From Odiellus spinosus (taxonomy: Eukaryota; Arthropoda; Arachnida; Opiliones; Phalangiidae), in the NCBI GenBank assembly GCA_963920705.1, contig OY987233.1:930001-994000 (forward strand): 64,000 nucleotides of DNA, read 5' to 3'. A program made the position numbers and the translations under genes. The notes beneath the pieces were generated by a model. The model made no database searches and was not told the DNA's origin. It worked only from the letters and a program-made list of their open reading frames with translations. This document shows, piece by piece, positions 53,672-64,000 of this stretch (the first letter of the stretch is position 1; every line of letters begins with the position of its first letter).

Positions 53672-54712
53672 GGAAATTTGTGGATCTACACTTGGAAAAT
53701 TTGTGGATCTACACTTGGGAAATTTGTGGATCTACACTTGCGAAATTTGTGGATCTACACTTGGGAAATTTGTGGATCTACACTTGGGAAATTTGTGGAT
53801 TTATACTTGGGAAATTTGTGGATTTATACTTGGGAAATTTGTGGATTTATTCTTGGGAAATTTGTGGATTTATACTTAGGAAATTTGTGGATTTATATTT
53901 GGGAAATTTGTGGATTTATACTTGGGAAATTTGTGGATCTACACTTGGGAAATTTGTGGTTCTACTCTTGCAAATTTGTGGATCTACACTTTGCAAATTT
54001 GTGGATATACACTTGGGAAATTTGTGGATCTACACTTGGGAAATTTGTGGATCTACACTTGGGAAATTTTTGGATCTACGTTTGGGAAATTTGGGGATCT
54101 ACACTTGGGAAATTTGTGGATTTATACTTGGCAAATTTTGGGATTTATACTTGGGAAATTTGTGGATTTATACTTGGGAAATTTGTGGATTTATAATTGG
54201 GAAATTTGTGGATTTATAATTGGGATATTTGTGGATTTATATTTGGGAAATTTGTGGATCTACACTTGGCAAATTTGTGGATCTACACTTGGGAAATTTG
54301 TGGATCTACTCTTGCCAATTTGTGGATCTACACTTGGCAAATTTGTGGATCTACACTTTGCAAATTTGTGGATATACACTTGGGAAATTTGTGGATCTAC
54401 ACTTGGCAAATTTGTGGGTCTACACTTTGCAAATTTGTGGATCTACACTTGGGAAATTTGTGGATCTACACTTGGGAAATTTGTGGATCTACACTTGGGA
54501 AATTTTTGGATCTACACTTGGGAAATTTGTGGATCTAAACTTGGGAAATTTTTGGATCTAAACTTGGGAAATTTTTGGATCTACACTTGGGAAATTTTAG
54601 GATCTACACTAGGGAAATTTGTGGATCTACACTTGGGAAATATGTGGATCTACTCTTGGGAAATTTGTGGATCTACACTTGGGAAATTTGTGGATCTACA
54701 CTTGGGAAATTT

Positions 54713-54886
54713 GTGGATCTATACAAAGGGAAATTTGTGGATCTATACAAAGGGAAATTTGTGGATCTATACAAAGCAAAATTTGGATCTATACTTGGAA
54801 AATTTGTGGATTTATTCTTATAAAATTTTAGGATATATGCTTGGAAATTTGTTGATCTATACTTGTTAAATATGTGTATCTACACT
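54713..54886. repeat. Diverged ACAAAG cassette, two-unit variant (copy 17)
   Basis: ACAAAGCAAAATTTGG starts at 54771, 3,078 bp after copy 16 and 1,079 bp before copy 18. This repeats the two-unit/one-unit pairing seen twice in Y-left. Confidence 0.88.
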
Positions 54887-55664
54887 TGGGAAATTTGTGG
54901 ATCTACACTTGCGAAATTTGTGGATCTACACTTGGGAAATTTGTGGATCTACACTTGGGAAATTTTCGGATTTATACTTGGGAAATTTGTGTATTTATAC
55001 TTGGGAAATTTGTGGATTTATGCTTAGGAAATTTGTGGATTTATACTAAGGAAATTTGTGGATTTATATTTGGGAGATTTTTGGATTTATACTTGGGAAA
55101 TTTGTGGACTTATACTTGGGAAATTTGTGGATTTACACTTGGCAAATTTGTGGATCTACACTTGGCAAATTTGTGGATCTACACTTGGGAAATTTGTGGA
55201 TCTACACTTGGGAAATTTGTGGAACTACACTTGGAAAATTTGTGGATCTACACTTGGGAAATTTGTGGATCTACTCTTGGGAAATTTGTGGATCTACTCT
55301 TGGGAAATTTGTGGATCTACACTAGGGAAATTTGTGGATCTACACTTGGGAAATTTGTGGATCTCACTTGGGAAATTTGGGGATTTATACTTGGGAAATT
55401 TGTGGATTTATAATTGGGAAATTTGTGGATTTATATTTGGGAAATTTGTGGATCTACACTTGGGAAATTTGTGGATCTACACTTGGGAAATTTGTGGATC
55501 TACACTTGGGAAATTTGTGGATCTACACTTGGGAAATTTTTGGATCTACACTTGGGAAATTTGTGGATCTACACTTGGGAAATTTGTGGATCTACACTTG
55601 GGAAATTTTTGGATCTTCACTTGGGAAATTTGTGGATCTAAACTTGGGAAATTTGTGGATCTAC

Positions 55665-57753
55665 ACTTGGGAAATTTGAGGATCTACACTTGGGAAATTT
55701 GTGGATCTACACTTGGGAAATTTGTGGATCTACTCTTGGGAAATTTGTGGATCTACACTAGGGAAATTTGTGGATCTACACTTGGGAAATTTGTGGATCT
55801 ACACTTGGGAAATTTGTGGATCTATACAAAGGGAAATTTGTGGATCTATACAAAGCAAAATTTGGATCTAAACTTGGAAAAATTGTGGATTTATTCTTGG
55901 AAAATTTGGGGATATATGCTTGGAAATTTGTTGATCTATACTTGGGAATTATGTGTATATATACTTGGGATTTTTGTGGATCTACACTTGGGAAATTTGT
56001 GGATCTACACTTGCAAATTTGTGGATCTACACTCGGCAAATTTGTGGATCTACACTTTGCAAATTTGTGGATCTACACTTTGGAAATTTGTGGATTAACA
56101 CTTGGCAAATTTGTGGATCTACACTTGCGAAATTTGTGGATCTACACTTGGCAAATTTGTTAATCCACACTTGGGAAATTTGGGGATTTATACTTGGGAA
56201 ATTTGTGGATTTATACTTGGAAAATTTGTGGATTTATAATTGGGAAATTTGTGGATTTATATTTGGGAAATTTGTGGATCTACACTTGGGAAATTTGTGG
56301 ATCTACACTTGGGAAATTTGTGGATCTACACTTGGGAAATTTGTGGATCTACACTTGGGAAATTTGTGGATCTACACTTGGGAAATTTGTGGATCTACAC
56401 TTGGGAAATTTGTGGATCTACTCTTGGGAAATTTGTGGATCTACTCTTGCAAATTTGTGGATCTACACTTGGGAAATTTGTGGATCTACACTTTGTAAAT
56501 TTGTTGATCTACACTTGGGAAATTTGTGGATCTACACTTGGGAAATTTTTGGATCTACACTTGGGAAATTTGTGGATCTACTCTTGGGAAATTTGTGGAT
56601 CTACACTAGGGAAATTTGTGGATTTATACTTGGGAAATTTGGGGATTTATACTTGGGAAATTTGTGGATTTATAATTGGGAAATTTGTGGATTTATATTT
56701 GGGAAATTTGTGGATCTACACTTGGGAAATTTGTGGATCTACACTTGGGAAATTTGTGGATCTACACTTGGGAAATTTGTGGATCTACACTTGGGAAATT
56801 TGTGGATCTACACTTGGGAAATTTGTGGATCTACACTTGGGAAATTTGTGGATTTATACTTGGGAAATTTGTTGATTTATTCTTGGGAAATTTGTGGATT
56901 TATAATTGGGAAATTTGTGGATTTATATTTGGGAAATTTGTGGATCTACACTTGGGAAATTTGTGGATCTACACTTGGAAAATTTGTGGATCTACACTTG
57001 GGAAATTTGTGGATCTACACTTGCGAAATTTGTGGATCTACACTTGGGAAATTTGTGGATCTACACTTGGGAAATTTGTGGATTTATACTTGGGAAATTT
57101 GTGGATTTATACTTGGGAAATTTGTGGATTTATTCTTGGGAAATTTTTGGATTTATACTTAGGAAATTTGTGGATTTATATTTGGGAAATTTGTGGATTT
57201 ATACTTGGGAAATTTGTGGATCTACACTTGGGAAATTTGTGGTTCTACTCTTGCAAATTTGTGGATCTACACTTTGCAAATTTGTGGATATACACTTGGG
57301 AAATTTGTGGATCTACACTTGGCAAATTTGTGGGTCTACACTTGGGAAATTTGTGGATCTACACTTGGGAAATTTGTGGATCTACACTTGGGAAATTTGT
57401 GGATCTACACTTGGGAAATTTTTGGATCTACATTTGGGAAATTTGGGGATCTACACTTGGGAAATTTGTGGATTTATACTTGGCAAATTTTGGGATTTAT
57501 ACTTGGGAAATTTGTGGATTTATGCTTGGGAAATTTGTGGATTTATAATTGGGAAATTTGTGGATTTATAATTGGGATATTTGTGGATTTATATTTGGGA
57601 AATTTGTGGATCTACACTTGGCAAATTTGTGGATCTACACTTGGGAAATTTGTGGATCTACTCTTGCCAATTTGTGGATCTACACTTGGCAAATTTGTGG
57701 ATCTACACTTTGCAAATTTGTGGATATACACTTGGGAAATTTGTGGATCTACA
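55665..57753. repeat. 2.09-kb segment, partner of 9,387-11,475
   Basis: This segment matches Y-left at an offset of 46,278 bp. Private differences include GGGAAATTTTTGG near 57,144 and TTTATGCTTGGG near 57,522. The match ends where TTTGCAAATTTGGGG (about 57,755) replaces the GTGGGTC monomer. That odd monomer also begins the return towards domain X. Confidence 0.85.
55816..55978. repeat. Diverged ACAAAG cassette, one-unit variant (copy 18)
   Basis: ACAAAGCAAAATTTGG starts at 55850, the 46,278-bp counterpart of copy 2. The minus-strand open frame of 87 codons at 55,776-56,039 mirrors that at 9,498-9,761 and is spurious. Confidence 0.88.
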
Positions 57754-58599
57754 CTTTGCAAATTTGGGGATTTATACTTGGGAAATTTGTGGATTTATAC
57801 TTGGGAAATTTGTGGATTTATAATTGGGAAATTTGTGGATTTATATTTGGGAAATTTGTGGATCTACACTTGGGAAATTTGTGGATCTACACTTGGGAAA
57901 TTTGTGGATCTACACTTGGGAAATTTGTGGATCTACACTTGGGAAATTTGTGGATCTACACTTGGGAAATTTGTGGATCTACACTTGGGAAATTTGTGGA
58001 TCTACTCTTGGGAAATTTGTGGATCTACTCTTGCAAATTTGTGGATCTACACTTGGGAAATTTGTTGATCTACACTTGGCAAATTTGTGGGTCTACACTT
58101 TGTAAATTTGTGGATCTACACTTGGGAAATTTGTGGATCTACACTTGGGAAATTTTTGGATCTACACTTGGGAAATTTGTGGATCTACTCTTGGGAAATT
58201 TGTGGATCTACACTAGGGAAATTTGTGGATTTATACTTGGGAAATTTGGGGATTTATACTTGGGAAATTTGTGGATTTATAATTGGGAAATTTGTGGATT
58301 TATATTTGGGAAATTTGTGGATCTACACTTGGGAAATTTGTGGATCTACACTTGGGAAATTTGTGGATCTACACTTGGGAAATTTGTGGATCTACACTTG
58401 GGAAATTTGTGGATTTATACTTGGAAATTTGTGGATTTATTCTTGGGAAATTTGTGGATTTATATTTGGGAAATTTGTGGATCTACACTTGGGAAATTTG
58501 TGGATCTACACTTGGGAAATTTGTGGATCTACACTTGGGAAATTTGTGGATCTACACTTGGGAAATTTGTGGATTTATACTTGGAAATTTGTGGATTTA

Positions 58600-61500
58600 T
58601 TCTTGGGAAATTTGTGGATTTATACTTAGGAAATTTGTAGATTTATATTTGGGAAATTTGTGGATTTATACTTGGGAAATTTGTGGACTTATACTTGGGA
58701 AATTTGTGGATTTATACTTAGGAAATTTGTGGATTTACACTTGGCAAATTTGTGGATCTACACTTGGCAAATTTGTGGATCTACACTTTGCAAATTTGTG
58801 GATCTACACTTGGGAAATTTGTGGATCTACACTTTGCAAATTTGTGGATCTACACTTGGGAAATTTGTGGATCTACATTTGGGAAATTTGTGGATCTACA
58901 CTTGGGAAATTTGTGGATCTATAATTTGCAAATTTGTGGATATACACTTGGGAAATTTGTGGATCTACACTTGGCAAATTTGTGGATCTACACTTTGTTA
59001 ATTTGTGGATCTACACTTGGAAAATTTGTGGATCTACACTTGGGAAATTTGTGGATCTACACTTGGGAAATTTGTGGATCTACACTTGGGAAAATTGTGG
59101 ATCTACTCTTGGGAAATTTGTGGATCTACACTAGTAAAATTTGTGGATCTACACTTGGGAAATTTGTGGATCTACACTTGGGAAATTTGTGGATCTACAC
59201 TTGGGAAATTTGTGGATTTATACTTGGGAAATTTGTGGATTTATACTTGTGAAATTTGTGGATTTATAATTGGGAAATTTGTGGATTTATATTTGGGAAA
59301 TTTGTGGATCTACACCTGGGAAATTTGTGGATCTACACTTGGGAAATTTGTGGATCTACACTTGGAAAATTTGTGGATCTACACTTGGGAAATTTGTGGA
59401 TTTATACTTATGAAATTTGTGGATTTATATTTTGGAAATTAGTGGATTTATACTTGGGAAATTTGTGGACTTATACTTGGGAAATTTGTGGATTTATACT
59501 TAGGAAATTTGTGGATTTACACTTGGCAAATTTGTGGATCTACACTTGGCAAATTTGTGGATCTACACTTGGCAAATTTGTGGATCTACACTTGGGAAAT
59601 TTGTGGATCTACTCTTGCAAATTTGTGGATCTACACTTGGCAAATTTGTGGATCTACACTTGGGAAATTTGTGGATCTACACTTGGCAAATTTGTGGGTC
59701 TACACTTTGTAAATTTGTGGATCTACACTTGGGAAATTTGTGGATCTACACTTGGGAAATTTTTGGATCTACACTTGGAAAATTTGTGGATCTACACTTG
59801 GGAAATTTGTGGATCTACACTTGGGAAATTTGTGGATCTACACTTGGGAAAATTGTGGATCTACTCTTGGGAAATTTGTGGATCTACACTAGTAAAATTT
59901 GTGGATCTACACTTGGGAAATTTGTGGATCTACACTTGGGAAATTTGTGGATCTACACTTGGGAAATTTGTGGATTTATACTTGGCAAATTTGGGGATTT
60001 ATACTTGGGAAATTTATGGATTTATACTTGTGAAATTTGTGGATTTATAATTGGGAAATTTGTGAATTTATATTTGGGAAATTTGTGGATCTACACTTGG
60101 GAAATTTGTGGATCTACACTTGGGAAATGTGTGGATCTACACTTGGAAAATTTGTGGATCTACACTTGGGAAATTTGTGGATCTACACTTGGGAAATTTG
60201 TGGATCTACACTTGCGAAATTTGTGGATCTACACTTGGGAAATTTGTGGATCTACACTTGGGAAATTTGTGGATTTATACTTGGGAAATTTGTGGATTTA
60301 TACTTGGAAATTTGTGGATTTATTCTTGGGAAATTTGTGGATTTATACTTAGGAAATTTGTGGATTTATATTTGGGAAATTTGTGGATTTATACTTGGGA
60401 AATTTGTGGACTTATACTTGGGAAATTTGTGGATTTATACTTAGGAAATTTGTGGATTTACACTTGGCAAATTTGTGGATCTACACTTGGCAAATTTGTG
60501 GATCTACACTTTGCAAATTTGTGGATCTACACTTGGGAAATTTGTGGATCTACACTTTGCAAATTTGTGGATCTACACTTGGGAAATTTGTGGATCTACA
60601 CTTGGGAAATTTGTGGATCTACACTTGGGAAATTTGTGGATCTATAATTTGCAAATTTGTGGATATACACTTGGGAAATTTGTGGATCTACACTTGGCAA
60701 ATTTGTGGATCTACACTTTGTTAATTTGTGGATCTACACTTGGAAAATTTGTGGATCTACACTTGGGAAATTTGTGGATCTACACTTGGGAAATTTGTGG
60801 ATCTACACTTGGGAAAATTGTGGATCTACTCTTGGGAAATTTGTGGATCTACACTAGTAAAATTTGTGGATCTACACTTGGGAAATTTGTGGATCTACAC
60901 TTGGGAAATTTGTGGATCTACACTTGGGAAATTTGTGGATTTATACTTGGGAAATTTGTGGATTTATACTTGTGAAATTTGTGGATTTATAATTGGGAAA
61001 TTTGTGGATTTATATTTGGGAAATTTGTGGATCTACACCTGGGAAATTTGTGGATCTACACTTGGGAAATTTGTGGATCTACACTTGGGAAATTTGTGGA
61101 TTTATACTTGGAAATTTGTGGATTTATTCTTTTGAAATTTGTGGATTTATACTTATGAAATTTGTGGATTTATATTTTGGAAATTTGTGGATTTATACTT
61201 GGGAAATTTGTGGACTTATACTTGGGAAATTTGGGGATTTATACTTAGGAAATTTTGTGGATTTACACTTGGCAAATTTGTGGATCTACACTTGGCAAAT
61301 TTGTGGATCTACACTTGGCAAATTTGTGGATCTACACTTGGGAAATTTGTGGATCTACTCTTGCAAATTTGTGGATCTACACTTGGCAATTTTGTGGATC
61401 TACACTTGGGAAATTTGTGGATCTACACTTGGCAAATTTGTGGGTCTACACTTTGTAAATTTGTGGATCTACACTTGGGAAATTTGTGGATCTACACTTG

Positions 61501-62900
61501 GGAAATTTTTGGATCTACACTTGGAAAATTTGTGGATCTACACTTGGGAAATTTGTGGATCTACACTTGGGAAATTTGTGGATCTACACTTGGGAAAATT
61601 GTGGATCTACTCTTGGGAAATTTGTGGATCTACACTAGTAAAATTTGTGGATCTACACTTGGGAAATTTGTGGATCTACACTTGGGAAATTTGTTATTCT
61701 ACACTTGGGAAATTTGTTTATTTATACTTGGGAAATTTGGGGATTTACACTTGGCAAATTTGTGGATCTACACTTGGCAAATTTGTGGATCTACACTTGG
61801 CAAATTTGTGGATCTACACTTGGGAAATTTGTGGATCTACACTTGAGAAATTTGTGGATCTACTCTTGCAAATTTGTGGATCTACACTTGGCAAATTTGT
61901 GGATCTACACTTTGCAAATTTGTGGATATACACTTGGGAAATTTGTGGATCTACACTTGGCAAATTTGTGGGTCTACACTTTGTAAATTTGTGGATCTAC
62001 ACTTGGAAAATTTGTGGATCTACACTTGGGAAATTTGTGGATCTACACTTGGGAAATTTGTGGATCTACACTTGGGAAATTTGTGGATCTACACTTGGGA
62101 AAATTGTGGATCTACTCTTGGGAAATTTGTGGATCTACACTAGTAAAATTTGTGGATCTACACTTGGGAAATTTGTGGATCTACACTTGGGAAATTTGTG
62201 GATCTACACTTGGGAAATTTGTGGATTTATACTTGGCAAATTTGGGGATTTATACTTGGGAAATTTGTGGATTTATACTTGTGAAATTTGTGGATTTATA
62301 ATTGGGAAATTTGATAATTTATATTTGGGAAATTTGTGGATCTACACTTGGGAAATGTGTGGATCTACACTTGGAAAATTTGTGGATTTACACTTGGGAA
62401 ATTTGTGGATCTACACTTGCGAAATTTGTGGATCTACACTTGGGAAATTTGTGGATCTACACTTGGGAAATTTGTGGATTTATACTTGGGAAATTTGTGG
62501 ATTTATACTTGGAAATTTGTGGATTTATTCTTGGGAAATTTGTGGATTTATACTTAGGAAATTTGTGGATTTATATTTGGGAAATTTGTGGATTTATACT
62601 TGGGAAATTTGTGGACTTATACTTGGGAAATTTGTGGACTTATACTTGGGAAATTTGTGGATTTACACTTGGCAAATTTGTGGATCTACACTTGGGAAAT
62701 TTGTGGATCTACTCTTGCAAATTTGTGGATCTACACTTTGCAAATTTGTGGATATACACTTGGGAAATTTGTGGATCTACCCTTGGCAAATTTGTGGGTC
62801 TACACTTTGTAAATTTGTGGATCTACACTTGGGAAATTTGTGGATCTACACTTGGGAAATTTTTGGATCTACTCTTGGGAAATTTGTGGATCTACACTAG
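58600..62900. repeat. Domain X-right: SpeI-bearing HORs
   Basis: ACTAGT sites lie at 59130, 59888, 60853, 61634 and 62139. 58.75-59.25 kb matches 26.2-26.7 kb at 32,554 bp, and 59.5-61.0 kb matches 27.0-28.5 kb at 32,509 bp. 61.65-62.3 kb carries TTGTTATTCTACAC and matches 3.5-4.15 kb at 58,124 bp. The domain is therefore an assortment of segments also seen in X-left and X-mid. Confidence 0.82.
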
Positions 62901-63157
62901 GGAAATTTGTGGATTTATACTTGGGAAATTTGGGGATTTATACTTGGGAAATTTGTGGATTTATAATTGGGAAATTTGTGGATTTATATTTGGGAAATTT
63001 GTGGATCTACACTTGGGAAATTTGTGGATCTACACTTGGGAAATTTGTGGATCTACACTTGGGAAATTTGTGGATCTACACTTGGGAAATTTGTGGATCT
63101 ACACTTGGGAAATTTGTGGATTTATACTTGGGAAATTTGTTGATTTATTCTTGGGAA
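62125..63157. repeat. 1,033-bp tandem duplication, first copy
   Basis: SpeI sites at 62139 and 63172, the TTGATAATTTAT monomers and AAATGTGTGG recur at 1,033 bp (45 monomers minus 2). The unit includes an X-to-Y junction at about 62,894 (CTAGGG followed by class B monomers with AAATTTGGGG). One difference: TTGGAAAATTTGTGGATTTAC near 62,372-62,392 versus a consensus monomer in copy 2. Confidence 0.83.
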
Positions 63158-64000
63158 ATTTGTGGATCTACACTAGTAAAATTTGTGGATCTACACTTGG
63201 GAAATTTGTGGATCTACACTTGGGAAATTTGTGGATCTACACTTGGGAAATTTGTGGATTTATACTTGGCAAATTTGGGGATTTATACTTGGGAAATTTG
63301 TGGATTTATACTTGTGAAATTTGTGGATTTATAATTGGGAAATTTGATAATTTATATTTGGGAAATTTGTGGATCTACACTTGGGAAATGTGTGGATCTA
63401 CACTTGGGAAATTTGTGGATCTACACTTGGGAAATTTGTGGATCTACACTTGCGAAATTTGTGGATCTACACTTGGGAAATTTGTGGATCTACACTTGGG
63501 AAATTTGTGGATTTATACTTGGGAAATTTGTGGATTTATACTTGGAAATTTGTGGATTTATTCTTGGGAAATTTGTGGATTTATACTTAGGAAATTTGTG
63601 GATTTATATTTGGGAAATTTGTGGATTTATACTTGGGAAATTTGTGGACTTATACTTGGGAAATTTGTGGACTTATACTTGGGAAATTTGTGGATTTACA
63701 CTTGGCAAATTTGTGGATCTACACTTGGGAAATTTGTGGATCTACTCTTGCAAATTTGTGGATCTACACTTTGCAAATTTGTGGATATACACTTGGGAAA
63801 TTTGTGGATCTACCCTTGGCAAATTTGTGGGTCTACACTTTGTAAATTTGTGGATCTACACTTGGGAAATTTGTGGATCTACACTTGGGAAATTTTTGGA
63901 TCTACTCTTGGGAAATTTGTGGATCTACACTAGGGAAATTTGTGGATTTATACTTGGGAAATTTGGGGATTTATACTTGGGAAATTTGTGGATTTATAAT
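63158..64000. repeat. 1,033-bp tandem duplication, second copy, cut by the window end
   Basis: This copy follows the first to the end of the window, including the X-to-Y junction at about 63,927. The unit is incomplete here, and whether more copies follow cannot be seen. Confidence 0.8.

Larger units (their letters stand above)
48700..58600. repeat. Domain Y-right: SpeI-free HORs, repeat of the Y-left organisation
   Basis: I see no ACTAGT between 48,621 and 59,129. GGGATATTTG within TATAATTGGGATATTTG lies at 50180, 51167, 54222 and 57574, spaced 987, 3,055 and 3,352 bp. The 987 and 3,352 spacings are also present in Y-left. The entry from X (48.7-49.4 kb) parallels 4.6-5.3 kb. Cassettes are of the two-unit and one-unit variants only. 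Confidence 0.84.
1..64000. repeat. Satellite array of a 23-bp monomer filling the window
   Basis: Every line of the window is built from a 23-bp unit that starts AAATTTGTGG, runs through GATCTACAC and ends TTGGG; nine perfect copies in a row lie at 22,014-22,220. Both ends of the window are still inside the array. No stretch of non-repeat DNA long enough to be a gene, transposon or spacer is visible. The unit has 6 A, 8 T, 6 G and 3 C and no CpG. Most class A units contain GATC. Variants are mainly substitutions at positions 13, 16, 18 and 20-23, plus scattered 1-bp length changes. The size and nested higher-order structure point to a eukaryotic heterochromatic satellite (inference). The family and organism are not recognised. 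The + orientation is arbitrary. Confidence 0.98.

Noticed and set aside
1-64000. CRISPR array
   Set aside because: Units of 23 bp are directly contiguous, with no unique spacers, leader or cas genes.
1-64000. CENP-B box or other known centromere motif
   Set aside because: The consensus has no CpG and no TTCG plus CGGG arrangement. Centromere identity can be neither claimed nor excluded from sequence alone.
1-64000. Telomeric repeats, from CTTAGGAAA and CTAGGGAAA resembling TTAGGG
   Set aside because: These are single-base variants of the TTGGG end of the monomer, isolated and without any TTAGGG tandem run.
1-64000. AAATTT tracts as phased bent DNA
   Set aside because: The 23-bp spacing is not a multiple of about 10.5 bp, so tracts are not kept on one helical face; no strong curvature is expected from spacing alone.

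Overview
The whole 64,000-base window is one uninterrupted tandem-repeat (satellite) array. I found no supportable protein gene, RNA gene, transposable element, CRISPR array or unique-sequence island. The basic unit is 23 bp: it starts AAATTTGTGG, continues through GATCTACAC and ends TTGGG, so about 2,780 units fit in the window. The unit has 9 G/C bases of 23 (about 39%), no CpG, and twice as many G as C on the + strand. An array of this length with layered higher-order repeats is typical of eukaryotic heterochromatin (centromeric, pericentromeric, subtelomeric or interstitial). The sequence does not name the species or chromosome position, and I do not recognise the satellite family.

Monomers fall into linked classes. 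Class A has GATCTACAC. Class B has GATTTATAC, i.e. C to T at monomer positions 13 and 16. B variants TATAATTGGG and TATATTTGGG also lose C18. Others end TTGGC, TTTGC or TTTGT, or carry CTAGGG, ACTAGT (a SpeI site) or TTGCG. Some monomers are 22 bp (TTGGAAA or TTGCAAA), and a few are 21 or 24 bp inside a diverged cassette. Classes recur in fixed order, giving higher-order repeats (HORs) of about 480 to 1,130 bp.

Layout: 1-5,300 is an 803-850 bp HOR domain with SpeI sites (X-left), ending in a 505-bp duplication. About 5,300-15,650 has no SpeI site and carries the marker TATAATTGGGATATTTG (Y-left). About 15,650-20,056 is class-A-rich and has 550-, 1,539- and 870-bp duplications (Z). 20,057-48,700 is a SpeI-bearing domain (X-mid) dominated by a 6,932-bp tandem duplication (25,268-39,131), with flanks that are copies of each other about 22 kb apart. 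About 48,700-58,600 repeats the Y organisation 43-46 kb downstream (Y-right). 58,600-64,000 is X again (X-right), ending inside a 1,033-bp duplication.

A diverged cassette of about 140-175 bp containing ACAAAGCAAAATTTGG occurs 18 times in three variants. It is the best internal landmark for reconstructing how the array grew.

Long open frames (up to 925 codons, 17,939-20,716) occur in all three + strand frames. This follows from a stop-poor 23-bp unit whose frame advances each repeat, so I call no CDS. The biological content is the array's evolution: in-register unequal exchange or amplification at several nested scales, with near-identical copies indicating recent events.
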